A stretch of 64,000 nt of DNA, from assembly GCF_002018365.1 (NCBI RefSeq), contig NZ_MVKX01000001.1, positions 423,178-487,177 on the forward strand, in the 5' to 3' direction. Below the pieces are notes generated by a model, which searched no databases, was not told the origin of the DNA, and saw only the letters and a program-made list of their open reading frames with translations. Origin of the DNA: Acinetobacter amyesii (GTDB lineage Bacteria > Pseudomonadota > Gammaproteobacteria > Pseudomonadales > Moraxellaceae). Numbering within the stretch: the stretch's first letter is position 1; every line of letters begins with the position of its first letter. Of this stretch, positions 47,002 to 56,491 are shown one piece after another. Made by a program: the position numbers and the translations under genes.

Positions 47002-49482
47002 ATGAGACAAATGAAGCATCAGTTTAAATTTAATCCTTTAGCGACTGCGATCTTAACCCTTCTATGTGGTAGCTCGTTACCAAGCTATGCAGCACCTGTT
47101 TCAAACCCGTCCACGGATGACGATACAGAACAACTCAAACAAAGCATTTCAGAAGCTTATCCGGGGCAGCAGTTCTTCGAACAATATTATGTCGATAAGT
47201 CTGCACCTGAAGCACAGATTCGCAACACCAATCAGTTAAGTTCAGCGTTTTGTACTGGCACGTGGATTACCCCTGTTGCGCCAACGACAAAAGCGGTCGC
47301 ACCTGAAGATGCAACCTCTACCATTACCGCAGACTATGGTCATTTTGACCCGAATGGCGATTCCATTCTTGAAGGTAATGTTTTGATTGACCAAGAAGGT
47401 CGTCAAATTCGTGCCGATCAAATCAAAATTGATAAAACCCAAACCTATGCCAATGCTTCTGGCCGTGTGCAAATGGCACAGTCAGGGCTGATCTCTCAAA
47501 GCGATTCAATTGATTACAATTTAAAAACCCAACAGGGTGATTTAAATAACAGCTTCTTTATTGCAGAACAGCAGCATGCACATGGTCGTGCTGAAAAAAT
47601 TTCACGCACTTCAACCGAAACACTTGAATTAGAAAATGCGGTATATACCACTTGTCCACCCGATGAAAAACCAACGTGGAAAATTCAAGCAGACAAAATT
47701 AAGCTGAATCAAGAAACCGGTCGTGGCGAAACCAAAGGAACAACACTTTATGTAAAAGATGTTCCTGTCATGGCTGTACCCTACTTCAACTTCCCGATTG
47801 ATGACCGTCGTACCACAGGTATTTTGACCCCAAGCTTTGGTTTTACCAATGACGGTGGTATTGAACTTGCAGTACCAGTTTACCTAAACCTTGCACCAAA
47901 CTATGATGCTACGGTAACGCCACGTTATATCGCAGACCGTGGTGCAATGATGGAAGGTGAATTCCGTTATTTGACCAAAAACTTTGGTTCAGGGATTGTG
48001 TGGGGTGGTTATTTACCATCCGACCAAAAGTATGATGATCAAGATCGTAAAGACTTACATTTCCTTCATAACTGGAAAATTAACGATCAATTCACGACAA
48101 ATTTAGAATATAACTATGCATCTGATAAAGACTATTTCTCAGATCTCAATAATAATCCAAACTCAAAAACTGACCTGAACTTACGCCGTGCATGGGAACT
48201 CAATTATAAAAATGGTATCCCTGGCCTAAAAGCACAGCTTAAAGTTGAAGACTTCCAAACACTGGATAAAACTGTCAGTGATGAAGACCGCCCGTATGCG
48301 CGTTTGCCGCAATTCCTACTGAACTACAAGACTGGTAATCCGCTCGGCTTACAGTACGAATTCAACAATGATACGGCTTACTTCAAAAAGAACTTACGTA
48401 GTAACAATATTCCAAGCAGTACTGGCGATTCGCCAATGTATGAGCCAAGCGGTGCACGTATTTATAACGACTTTAGTGTGCGTTATAACTATCGTACTCC
48501 TTGGTCATTTGTGATTCCTGAAGCAACGATTCGCAATGTCAACACGATTTACGATCAAGACACCGTTAATGCACAAAACATTAGTTCATCAAATGAAAGT
48601 AAATCGGTCGTTGTACCGCAATTTACTTTAGATGCGGGTCTTGTGATGGAGCGCGAAGGTCGTTATCTACAAACCTTAACGCCACGCTTCTTCTATGCGT
48701 ATTCTCCATACAAAAACCAAGACACTAACCCGAACTTTGACTCAACTACAGCGTCAATTAACTATGACCAATTATTTAGCCCGCGTCGCTTCTACGGTAA
48801 TGACCGTTTAGAAGACAACAACTTCGCATCTCTAGGCTTAAGCTATAGTTTATTTGATGATGTAGGTCTTGAACGTTTAAAAGCCAGCGTTGGTCAAAGT
48901 TTCTATTTTGAAGACCGCCGCGTCACGCTAAACAACGTCTCTGATAAATTTGATACCGAACGCCATACTGGCCCTGTCGTGAGCATTTCTAGCCAACTAT
49001 CTGACAGCATCAGTGTGAATGCCAATTCTGCATGGATGGCGAATGGTGATAATGCTCAGCGCGACATTCAAATGTATTACACAGGAAATAAAGGCAATTT
49101 ATACAATGTCGGTTATTTCTACCGTAAAGACATTCCGAACCGCCAAGACAGCTATGACCAAGCAGTAGCATCGTTTATTCAACCTATTCACAATAACTGG
49201 CGTATTATCGGTCATGCACAATATGACCTCGACAACAGTATTGCGCGTGAATATTTACTTGGTGTGAACTACGAGTCATGCTGCTGGGGTGTTTCAGTTT
49301 ATGGTCGTTCGTACTATAACGATTTAGATGATGTAACATCATCAGATGTTAAACCAAAACGTGCCATTATGGCGGAGTTCACTCTAAAAGGTTTAGGTGG
49401 CTTCAACAATAAATTAACCTCTTTGCTTGAAAACCGAGTGTTGGGTTTTAACAATATTAATCAATCTTGGACAGAACGTTAA
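47002..49482 (+). CDS. lptD: LPS-assembly protein LptD
   Basis: An 826-residue outer-membrane protein that inserts lipopolysaccharide or lipooligosaccharide into the outer leaflet. A signal peptide (LATAILTLLCGSSLPSYA) ends near residue 30. A periplasmic OstA-like jellyroll (about 110-270) is followed by a large beta-barrel rich in aromatic strands. The four family Cys are visible: SAFCTGTW, YTTCPPDEK and the adjacent pair ESCCWG, which form the disulfides needed for function. ATGs at 47002 and 47011 are both possible starts. surA overlaps its stop codon. Confidence 0.95.
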   Translation: MRQMKHQFKFNPLATAILTLLCGSSLPSYAAPVSNPSTDDDTEQLKQSISEAYPGQQFFEQYYVDKSAPEAQIRNTNQLSSAFCTGTWITPVAPTTKAVAPEDATSTITADYGHFDPNGDSILEGNVLIDQEGRQIRADQIKIDKTQTYANASGRVQMAQSGLISQSDSIDYNLKTQQGDLNNSFFIAEQQHAHGRAEKISRTSTETLELENAVYTTCPPDEKPTWKIQADKIKLNQETGRGETKGTTLYVKDVPVMAVPYFNFPIDDRRTTGILTPSFGFTNDGGIELAVPVYLNLAPNYDATVTPRYIADRGAMMEGEFRYLTKNFGSGIVWGGYLPSDQKYDDQDRKDLHFLHNWKINDQFTTNLEYNYASDKDYFSDLNNNPNSKTDLNLRRAWELNYKNGIPGLKAQLKVEDFQTLDKTVSDEDRPYARLPQFLLNYKTGNPLGLQYEFNNDTAYFKKNLRSNNIPSSTGDSPMYEPSGARIYNDFSVRYNYRTPWSFVIPEATIRNVNTIYDQDTVNAQNISSSNESKSVVVPQFTLDAGLVMEREGRYLQTLTPRFFYAYSPYKNQDTNPNFDSTTASINYDQLFSPRRFYGNDRLEDNNFASLGLSYSLFDDVGLERLKASVGQSFYFEDRRVTLNNVSDKFDTERHTGPVVSISSQLSDSISVNANSAWMANGDNAQRDIQMYYTGNKGNLYNVGYFYRKDIPNRQDSYDQAVASFIQPIHNNWRIIGHAQYDLDNSIAREYLLGVNYESCCWGVSVYGRSYYNDLDDVTSSDVKPKRAIMAEFTLKGLGGFNNKLTSLLENRVLGFNNINQSWTER

Positions 49483-50789
49483 TGAAGACAAAACAGTTAA
49501 AACAAATTTTTAAAGCATCAGCTTTGGCACTTTGCCTATCGACTTCTGTATCTGTATTTGCTGCTGCGCAACCTAAAGATGAAATTGTAGCTGTAGTTGA
49601 CAATAGCGTGATTCTACGTAGTGATCTTGATCAAAGCATTGCCGAGATCACTCACCAACTTCAAGCAAAAAAACAAACCATCCCACCGACTGAATATTTG
49701 CAGCAACAAGCTTTAGAACAACTAATTACGCGCCAAGCACAACTTGAACAAGTGAAACGCTACAATGTCAAAGCGGACGAAAAATCGCTCAATGAAGCCG
49801 TACTTAAAGTTGCAAAAGATGCAGGTTCTCCAAGTTTAGAAGCGTTTCAGCAAAAATTAGATGCTGTTGCGCCAAACACTTATGCAGGTTTACGTGCACG
49901 TATCGCTGAAGACATCGCTTTACAACGTCTACGCCAACAGTTGGTCACTTCTCGTATTCAAATCAGTGACCAAGATGTGAAAAACTTCTTAAGCTCACCA
50001 CAAGGTCAAGCTGCTCTAGGTAATCAAGTCCACGTCTTACATGTACGCGTTGCTAGCAGTGATAATGCCGTTAAAATCGCTGAAGACATTCGTAAAGAAC
50101 TTGCAGCAAGCAACGATGTTAAAGCGATTACCAGCAAATACAGCACCAAAGACATTAAAGTTGACGGTGCCGATATGGGCTTCCGCAACTTATCTGATAT
50201 TCCAGATGAACTTGCTGCACGTGTAGCACCTTTGCAAGTTGGTCAAACCACTGAACTGATTTCAGTACGTGATGGCGTTCATGTTTTAAAATTGGTCGAC
50301 CGTAAAGGTGGCGAACAAAAAGCCATTGTTCCTCAATATCAAACTCGCCATATCTTGATTCAACCTTCTGAGGTAGTGAGTCCAGAAAATGCCAAGCAAA
50401 TGATCGACAGCTTGTATATCCGCCTGCAAAAAGGTGAAGATTTTGCTGTCTTGGCTTCAACATTCTCGAATGACACCGGTTCTGCTGCCAATGGTGGTAG
50501 TTTAGGTTGGGTTAGCCCAGGTGTTATGGTTCCAGAATTTGAAGCGATGATGAAATCAACTGCGAAAGGTGAAATCAGCAAACCCTTCCAATCTCAGTTT
50601 GGTTGGCACATCCTGCAAGTGACCGATACACGTCAACAAGACATGACTCATGAAGTACAAGAACGTATGGCACGTCAGATTTTAGGTGAGCGTCAATTTG
50701 ACACTGAACTGGACAGCTGGTTACGTGAAATTCGCAATAATGCCTATGTTGAAATTAAAGACCCTGCTCTAGATCGCAAAAAGAAATAA
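49482..50789 (+). CDS. surA: periplasmic chaperone and prolyl isomerase SurA
   Basis: A 435-residue periplasmic chaperone for outer-membrane proteins, including LptD. The signal peptide is FKASALALCLSTSVSVFA. The N-terminal SurA domain (DEIVAVVDNSVILRSDL) and two parvulin domains (from about residues 185 and 290; NQVHVLHVRVAS and YQTRHILIQPSE) follow, the second with the active-site pattern GGSLGWVSPG. Its ATG overlaps the lptD stop (TAATG). A strong terminator follows. Confidence 0.96.
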   Translation: MKTKQLKQIFKASALALCLSTSVSVFAAAQPKDEIVAVVDNSVILRSDLDQSIAEITHQLQAKKQTIPPTEYLQQQALEQLITRQAQLEQVKRYNVKADEKSLNEAVLKVAKDAGSPSLEAFQQKLDAVAPNTYAGLRARIAEDIALQRLRQQLVTSRIQISDQDVKNFLSSPQGQAALGNQVHVLHVRVASSDNAVKIAEDIRKELAASNDVKAITSKYSTKDIKVDGADMGFRNLSDIPDELAARVAPLQVGQTTELISVRDGVHVLKLVDRKGGEQKAIVPQYQTRHILIQPSEVVSPENAKQMIDSLYIRLQKGEDFAVLASTFSNDTGSAANGGSLGWVSPGVMVPEFEAMMKSTAKGEISKPFQSQFGWHILQVTDTRQQDMTHEVQERMARQILGERQFDTELDSWLREIRNNAYVEIKDPALDRKKK

Positions 50790-50798
50790 GTGAATAAA

Positions 50799-50826
50799 CA
50801 AAAAACCAGCTTCGGCTGGTTTTTTT
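50799..50826 (+). terminator. terminator of lptD-surA
   Basis: AAAAACCAGC (50801-50810), a TTCG tetraloop and GCTGGTTTTT (50815-50824), followed by more T. It is near-symmetrical, so it may work in both directions. Confidence 0.92.
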
Positions 50827-50906
50827 ATGTCGATTCTTATCATCATTCGGCGTTGTAGTAATTATTAAAAACCCAGCATTTAAACCATCTACTCTTTTTA
50901 TAGGCA

Positions 50907-50937
50907 AAAAAAACCTCCCATTTGGGAGGTTTTTTTA
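50907..50937 (-). terminator. terminator of hfq
   Basis: ACCTCCC (50913-50919) and GGGAGGT (50924-50930) with flanking A and T runs form a strong stem with an ATTT loop. It lies seven bases past the hfq stop and can act in both directions. Confidence 0.9.
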
Positions 50938-50943
50938 ACTCAA

Positions 50944-51456
50944 TTAACGATTGTTGTTTTCGTCGTCTTGAGCATCTTCAAATTTAGTTTCGCCATCAAA
51001 ACCAGCATTTTGACCGCCGAAGCCACCTTGACCACCGAAGCCACCTTGACCACCGAAGCCACCTTGACCACCGAAGCCACCTTGACCACCGAAGCCACCT
51101 TGACCACCAAAGCCACCTTGACCACCAAAGCCACCTTGACCACCGAAGCCACCTTGACCACCGAAGCCACCTTGTTGACCGCCGCCGAAGCCACCTTGTT
51201 GACCGCCAAAGCCAGCAGCGCCTTGAGCACCAGCAGGAGCACCAGCAGGACGTGGGTTACGTGCTGGAACAACAGTTGAAATAGCATGTTTGTAAACCAT
51301 TTGGCTTACAGTATTTTTTAATAAAACAACGTATTGGTCGAAAGATTCAATATGACCTTGTAATTTAATACCGTTTACAAGGAAGATCGACACAGGAATA
51401 CGTTCTTTACGGAGAGAATTTAAGAACGGATCTTGTAAAGTTTGACCTTTAGACAT
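50944..51456 (-). CDS. hfq: RNA chaperone Hfq with glycine-rich repeat tail
   Basis: A 170-residue Hfq. Residues 1-66 are the conserved Sm-like core ([51 protein letters not shown]). The C-terminal half is an extended tail rich in Gly, Phe and Gln, with about nine GGFGGQ hexapeptides and an acidic/Asn-rich end ([17 protein letters not shown]). E. coli Hfq is 102 residues; long Gly-rich tails are known in Moraxellaceae. GGAG lies seven bases ahead of the ATG. miaA is upstream. Confidence 0.96.
   Translation of the reverse strand: MSKGQTLQDPFLNSLRKERIPVSIFLVNGIKLQGHIESFDQYVVLLKNTVSQMVYKHAISTVVPARNPRPAGAPAGAQGAAGFGGQQGGFGGGQQGGFGGQGGFGGQGGFGGQGGFGGQGGFGGQGGFGGQGGFGGQGGFGGQGGFGGQNAGFDGETKFEDAQDDENNNR
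51011..51195. repeat. 18-bp tandem repeats inside hfq
   Basis: About nine near-identical copies of an 18-bp unit (ACCACCGAAGCCACCTTG on the plus strand, with synonymous GAA/AAA-type changes) encode the GGFGGQ repeats. Such an array can change in copy number by slippage without breaking the frame. Confidence 0.9.
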
Positions 51457-51494
51457 GTTATAACTCCAAAAAATAATAAAAATCAGCGCAAAAG

Positions 51495-51533
51495 CTACCT
51501 TTACTTTTCAATTAAAAATTATCAAAAAGGTAG
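51495..51533. repeat. inverted repeat between miaA and hfq
   Basis: CTACCTTT (51495-51502) and AAAGGTAG (51526-51533) are perfectly complementary. The stem lies in the 92-bp gap between miaA and hfq, close to the hfq leader, and lacks a clean T tract. It could be a processing site or a weak attenuator. Confidence 0.4.
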
Positions 51534-51548
51534 TCTGTAAATTTTGCT

Positions 51549-52493
51549 TTATCCGTAGCACTTTCGCAAGTCTTCTTGAGCCTGCTGCGCAGTTAAATAT
51601 GTAGTAAATTTATGCGTTTCTTGCAAAGATCTTAACCAAGTATATTGACGTTTTGCAAGTTGTCGTGTTGCAAAAAGTGCCTTATCCTCCATTTCGCGCT
51701 GTTTTTCGCTACTTTGATCACTATTTTTCAAAAAATCTAAAGCTTGACGATATCCAACTGAGCGCATAGAGGGTAAATTTTCATCTAAATCGTATTTTTC
51801 AATGAGAGCTTTCACTTCATTTAAAAATCCAATTTCCCACATTATTTTTAGACGCTGAGCTATACGCTCATGTAATTCTAATCGGTCGGGCAATAATGCG
51901 TAATTATGAAAATTGTAACGGTATGGTACGTTTTTAGGTTGCTCAGCTTGTAACTGCGTAATGGGTTTACCGGTTAACTTAAAAACTTCGAGCGCACGAA
52001 TGATCCGTTGCTTATCACTCGGTTTAAATTTTTCACCTGCCAATGGGTCGACATGGCACAGTTCCGCATATACAGCGTCCCAACCTTGCGACTCAGCTTT
52101 GGCTTCAATTTCTGCACGTACAGCATAGTCTGCACTTGGTAAGTTTGAAGACAACCCTTCCAATAAAGCTTTGTAATACAACATCGTACCACCGACTAAA
52201 ATCGGTGTTTTACCTCGTGCATGCATATCATCAATCAGTACACACGCATCTTCCACAAAGTTCGCTGCTGAATACACTTCTAGTGGACTGATAATATCAA
52301 TCAAATGATGTGGATATTTCTCCAACTCAGCTTTACTCGGCTTGGCCGTACCAATATCCATATCCTGAAAAACCAAAGCAGAATCGACAGAAATTAATTC
52401 GAATCCACCTTGCTCGTACAGTTCACATGCCAAGGCGGTTTTACCGCTTGCAGTTGGTCCCATTAAGTTGATGACCGGCAATTGATTTGACAT
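51549..52493 (-). CDS. miaA: tRNA dimethylallyltransferase
   Basis: A 314-residue enzyme that adds the isopentenyl group to A37 of tRNAs reading U-starting codons. The P-loop [57 protein letters not shown] and [17 protein letters not shown] are family motifs. It is followed by hfq, the usual mutL-miaA-hfq order, with mutL six bases upstream. Confidence 0.97.
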   Translation of the reverse strand: MSNQLPVINLMGPTASGKTALACELYEQGGFELISVDSALVFQDMDIGTAKPSKAELEKYPHHLIDIISPLEVYSAANFVEDACVLIDDMHARGKTPILVGGTMLYYKALLEGLSSNLPSADYAVRAEIEAKAESQGWDAVYAELCHVDPLAGEKFKPSDKQRIIRALEVFKLTGKPITQLQAEQPKNVPYRYNFHNYALLPDRLELHERIAQRLKIMWEIGFLNEVKALIEKYDLDENLPSMRSVGYRQALDFLKNSDQSSEKQREMEDKALFATRQLAKRQYTWLRSLQETHKFTTYLTAQQAQEDLRKCYG

Positions 52494-52499
52494 GTAAAA

Positions 52500-54512
52500 C
52501 TACTCTCCTCGAGCAAAAAGTTTATCTAGCTGTGCCAATGGAAATGCACGCCACGTCGGACGTCCATGGTTACATTGGCTGGCAAATTCAGTTTGTTCCA
52601 TCTGACGCAGTAATGCATTCATTTCAGATAGGCTTAAAATACGGTGTGCGCGTACAGCGCCGTGACAGGCCATGCCTGCCAATATTTGATCGCGCTTTTG
52701 TAGTAACCCTGCAACCTGATCACTTGGGTCTAAATCATTTAATAAATCTGGGATCAACGCATCAAAGTCTGCTTTATGCAAAATAGCAGGAACACCTCGA
52801 ACAATGACTTGCTCATCGCCATATTGGTCTATTTCTAAACCTAATCGTGCCAATTGTTCTTTGAGCTCATCGACGCGCATCGCTTGCATCCGACTGATAC
52901 TCACAACTTTAGGAATCAGCAATTGCTGCGATGTCCAAAACTCAGGTTTATCCCAAGCAGTTTTCATTTGTTGCAAAACAATGCGCTCATGTGCCGCATG
53001 CATATCAACAATGATTAAACCTTCGGTGTTTTGGGCCAAAATATAAATACCATGCAATTGCGCAATGGCAATCCCCAAAGGATGCTCATCAACTTTCTGC
53101 TGAATATGTTCAGCTAAAGCGGAATCAGGATCATTTGTAGACTCAGTTTGACGTAAAGGCGCTAAAAAACTTTGCAATGCATTGTTGAGCTGTCTGGAAC
53201 CCGCTAAATTTGACTGATATCCAGCGCTATTGTTCGACGCATTTGAATATTGCGGTGTATAAGCTTCCTGCCCTGTTGACGCATGATTTGATGCATATTG
53301 CACAGCAGCTGGCGAACTAAAATCAGTAAGCCCGCCTGCGATCTCTGGACTGACAAAATTTGTGCCTTGCTCTGCAACTAACTGAGGTTGATGTAATGAA
53401 AATTGTTCCTGATGACGCGGCTGCGGAATAATATTTTCGTGTGCCTGCCCATCAAGTTTCATTGCAGATGACAATTCGGCGGTCGCGGTTTGAAATTGCG
53501 CTAATGTCGATTTGGCAAAATGACGAACAAACTCATGTACTTCACGTTGATTTAGAAAACGTATTTCATGCTTCGTCGGATGCACATTCACATCAATATT
53601 TTCAGGATCAACTTCCATAAACAACAAATAAGCCGCATGTTGATGTCCATGCAGAATACCGTCATAGGCCATGCGAAGTGCATGTGAAACGGTCTTGTCT
53701 TTTACGATACGTCCATTCACATAGACATATTGCATATCGGCTTGCGCACGTGCATCTGAAGGATGACCTAACCAACCACTAAGACGCATATTGACGCTAT
53801 CAGCATCCATCCAGTACGCATTTTCAGTGAATTGACGGCCTAATAATTGTTGCACCCGCTGAAAACGGAGCGCGCCACTGTCTGCAATAGGCAAGTTCAG
53901 CTTAATACTATTGTTATGCTCAAGGACAAAACGAATATCAAAATGGGTCAGTGCTAAACGACGGACAATTTCTTCGATATGTCCAAACTCAGTCCCCGGT
54001 TTTTTGAGGAACTTCCGCCGTGCAGGCACATTAAAAAATAAATCTTGCACACGGATGGTGGTGCCTTGCGTCGCTGCCACAGGCTGAATTTCTTGTGAAT
54101 CAAATGCAGTGCCATTTACTTCGACCTGATAGCCTACACCGTCATCATTTTGGCTACTGGTCAATGTCAAACGAGATACCGCAGCGATCGAAGCCAAGGC
54201 TTCCCCACGAAAGCCCAGACTGACAATGGCATGTAAATCTTCAGCAGTTTGGATTTTACTGGTGGCATGGCGCATAACCGCCAAAGGCAAATCTTCAGGG
54301 TGAATGCCCCGACCATTGTCTATAATTTCAATCAGTGTACTGCCGCCTTGTTCAATACGAACAATCAGCTCAGTCGCCCCTGCATCAATGGCATTTTCCA
54401 GTAATTCTTTGACCACAGAAGCGGGACGTTCAATCACTTCCCCTGCTGCAATTTGGTTGGCTAAGGCAGGATCAAGCGTTCGAATGCGGCGGGCACTGAT
54501 TTCATTCAGCAT
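52500..54512 (-). CDS. mutL: DNA mismatch repair protein MutL
   Basis: A 670-residue MutL. The N-terminal GHKL ATPase has VVKELLENAIDAGAT, IIDNGRGI and LGFRGEALASIA. A low-complexity Asn/Gln linker lies around residues 370-450. The C-terminal domain keeps the endonuclease-type layout: DMHAAHERIVLQ where the consensus is DQHA(x2)E(x4)E, then ACHGAVRAHRIL and CNHGRPTW. The second Glu is replaced by Gln. Acinetobacter has no MutH, so MutL itself is expected to nick DNA. It overlaps tsaE by 11 bases. Confidence 0.96.
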   Translation of the reverse strand: MLNEISARRIRTLDPALANQIAAGEVIERPASVVKELLENAIDAGATELIVRIEQGGSTLIEIIDNGRGIHPEDLPLAVMRHATSKIQTAEDLHAIVSLGFRGEALASIAAVSRLTLTSSQNDDGVGYQVEVNGTAFDSQEIQPVAATQGTTIRVQDLFFNVPARRKFLKKPGTEFGHIEEIVRRLALTHFDIRFVLEHNNSIKLNLPIADSGALRFQRVQQLLGRQFTENAYWMDADSVNMRLSGWLGHPSDARAQADMQYVYVNGRIVKDKTVSHALRMAYDGILHGHQHAAYLLFMEVDPENIDVNVHPTKHEIRFLNQREVHEFVRHFAKSTLAQFQTATAELSSAMKLDGQAHENIIPQPRHQEQFSLHQPQLVAEQGTNFVSPEIAGGLTDFSSPAAVQYASNHASTGQEAYTPQYSNASNNSAGYQSNLAGSRQLNNALQSFLAPLRQTESTNDPDSALAEHIQQKVDEHPLGIAIAQLHGIYILAQNTEGLIIVDMHAAHERIVLQQMKTAWDKPEFWTSQQLLIPKVVSISRMQAMRVDELKEQLARLGLEIDQYGDEQVIVRGVPAILHKADFDALIPDLLNDLDPSDQVAGLLQKRDQILAGMACHGAVRAHRILSLSEMNALLRQMEQTEFASQCNHGRPTWRAFPLAQLDKLFARGE

Positions 54513-54990
54513 GGTTAAATTTTTGCTCCAAAGCGTTTTGCAAAGTTTCTGAAGAAGAGCTTAAAGTCGCTGTACGGGTGCTTTCATCCGCAGACTTTTC
54601 AATATTAATAATTAAATCAGCCGCAGGGATTTCGTCGCCCCCTTTAGATGGCCATTCAAATAAAAATAGGGCGTTTGGCGTTTCTAAATAATCACGGATG
54701 CCCATGAGTTCAAGCTCATAGGGGTCGTTCAGACGATATAAGTCAAAATGAAAAATATCTTTTCCTTGAATATTGTAAGGTTCAACCAATGTATAGGTTG
54801 GACTTTTTACTGCGCCTTGATGACCCAAGTGTTGTAAAAAATAACGAGTTAACGTGGTCTTTCCTGCACCCAAGTCACCAATTAAATACGCTACACCCGT
54901 CGTAAAATGCGTCGCCAGTACGGTAGCTAAGTTTTGGGTATCGACTTCACTATTAAGTTCCAGACTGAATGAATACTGCATATTACTCAC
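54502..54990 (-). CDS. tsaE: tRNA threonylcarbamoyladenosine biosynthesis ATPase TsaE
   Basis: A 162-residue P-loop protein that acts with TsaB and TsaD to make t6A37 in tRNA. Walker A is GDLGAGKTTLTRYFLQ near residue 40 and SPTYTLVEPY, FHFDLYRL and LFLFEWPSKGG follow. Length matches E. coli TsaE (153). It begins the tsaE-mutL-miaA-hfq run and is the last core gene before the prophage. Confidence 0.95.
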   Translation of the reverse strand: MSNMQYSFSLELNSEVDTQNLATVLATHFTTGVAYLIGDLGAGKTTLTRYFLQHLGHQGAVKSPTYTLVEPYNIQGKDIFHFDLYRLNDPYELELMGIRDYLETPNALFLFEWPSKGGDEIPAADLIINIEKSADESTRTATLSSSSETLQNALEQKFNHAE

Positions 54991-55347
54991 AACATGTACA
55001 TAAGAATTAAATATGATAGCATCGCACTGGCTAAAATGGATATGTTCACACTACAGATTGAGCATTTTTCATGATGTGTTCTCTGCTTTATTTGCTCAGT
55101 TTTTAGATCTTTCTTCATGCACAGTTTTGAATTTACGCCCCCGATGATCAATGGTGCAGACTTTTATATTTATTAATGAATATTCAAACTCTTACATAAA
55201 ATCCAAAATATGAAAGTTGCAAATTGGTTGCATTATTATTTTCTTAATCAACTATTTCAGTTAGAGACCTCTACTATGTCAAGGACAAGCTATTATCATT
55301 AATATCAGTACATTACCAAACAATTGCCATCAAGCTGTCGCAAAAAA
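54991..55347. other. core/prophage junction region
   Basis: A 357-bp AT-rich gap between tsaE and the first accessory gene. It should contain the tsaE promoter and one phage attachment site. No tRNA gene or clear direct repeat is visible within the window; the partner att site would lie outside it. Confidence 0.4.
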
Positions 55348-56100
55348 TTATTCTTCATTCTCGTTTTCATTTCTAGAAATAAGCTCATATCTATGAGGTT
55401 TAATTTCATATAAAGCATAAGTTTCGAAAAATGATAATAATCCTTGTTCACTTAAAGCGTTCATAATTGCTTCGGCTTCGATTTCCTTTCCAAGTTCGAC
55501 CTTGATCATGTTAAAAGTATATGACCAATCATTTTCAAAGAATCCTGAATAATGTATGAAAGTAGTTTTCAATTCACCATTCACTCTATAAACCAATAAA
55601 TATTTATATAAATCACTATGAACAATACCGTTGAAGGTTTTGATACTTTTCATTACTCTGCGGTAGCTTTGGCTGAGGTCCGGCTTCTTTCTTGACTTGC
55701 ACTTAATCAGCTTATCTGCAGTTTCTAAGTATACTTCAGAATTGAAAAGCTCTGGATCATAAGGATGACCTTTGATGTTCAGTGAACTATATGGCTCCGT
55801 CGTAATTGCTATTGTCTCATAAGGCTTTAATATCAATGGAGGCTTACACTCATGAAGTGTTAGTGAAATTTCTTTATCAAAAACAGCAATAATCGAAAAT
55901 ATACTAACTGGTTTATCTTTATGATTTATTAATACTATATTTGAAATTCTAGGTGCAACCAACGAATCACTCTCAACCGTGTATGTTACTGACACTGAAT
56001 TCCCAAACTTTTTAAAGGTCAAAAAAAGTCCTAAAGATGTAGCCAAAACTACTAGTCCAGGTCTAAACCAACTATCTATAAAAGCTAAAATTTCATGCAT
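55348..56100 (-). CDS. membrane-anchored protein of unknown function, prophage edge
   Basis: A 250-residue protein with one N-terminal membrane helix (PGLVVLATSLGLFLTF) and a mainly strand-rich domain after it (SNIVLINHKDKPVSIFSIIA, LHECKPPLILKPYETIAITT). The C-terminal part is charged and helical and ends in an acidic tail (RNENENEE). I recognise no family. The N-in helix suggests a cytoplasmic domain held at the inner membrane, as in many exclusion or anti-phage cargo proteins, but that is inference. Its codon use is more AT-rich than the core genes around it. Confidence 0.65.
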   Translation of the reverse strand: MHEILAFIDSWFRPGLVVLATSLGLFLTFKKFGNSVSVTYTVESDSLVAPRISNIVLINHKDKPVSIFSIIAVFDKEISLTLHECKPPLILKPYETIAITTEPYSSLNIKGHPYDPELFNSEVYLETADKLIKCKSRKKPDLSQSYRRVMKSIKTFNGIVHSDLYKYLLVYRVNGELKTTFIHYSGFFENDWSYTFNMIKVELGKEIEAEAIMNALSEQGLLSFFETYALYEIKPHRYELISRNENENEE

Positions 56101-56266
56101 TTTTTAATTACACAGGTATTATTAATACAAATATATCAGCAAATAAAATTTAAAAAATTTTTTCGACCTACTTAAGCCTAAATTATTTATGATCATGATT
56201 TTTCTGGGCAGATAAAAAATCTAGAGCGACTTATAATCACATCATCTTAAGATACGGACGCTAACT

Positions 56267-56491
56267 ATGATTGTCATGAAGAAAAATAAAAAGTATCTCT
56301 CCTATGTAAAACAAGAAGAGGGTCTTGATTATTGGGAATTATCAGAAGTGAATTTTGTAGATCAATCGGGTTGGTATTGGACTAGTGATTATGAGAAAGC
56401 AAAATATTTTATGAGTGTTCGGGATGCAAACATTTTCTTGGCGAAAAAGAAGGGTGATTTCTGGGAAGGCGTGGAGATAGTTAATGAGTGA
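56267..56491 (+). CDS. small protein of unknown function, prophage cargo
   Basis: A 74-residue soluble protein, rich in Lys, Trp and Tyr (YVKQEEGLDYWELSEVNF, WYWTSDYEKAKYFMSVRD). GGA lies eight bases before the ATG at 56267; a second ATG at 56276 is possible. It overlaps the next gene by eight bases. It lies opposite to the late phage genes, the typical arrangement of a moron. No family is recognised. Confidence 0.65.
   Translation: MIVMKKNKKYLSYVKQEEGLDYWELSEVNFVDQSGWYWTSDYEKAKYFMSVRDANIFLAKKKGDFWEGVEIVNE

Noticed and set aside
51011..51195. CRISPR-like periodic repeats
   Set aside because: The 18-bp units are directly adjacent with no spacers and encode GGFGGQ in the hfq frame.
50940..51287. 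Long repeat-containing frames on both strands over hfq (for example a Thr-Leu-Glu-Ala repeat frame)
   Set aside because: They are shadows of the 18-bp repeats in hfq and have no start signals.
54991..55347. tRNA gene as phage attachment site
   Set aside because: No cloverleaf-like sequence or TTCRA T-loop was found in the junction region.
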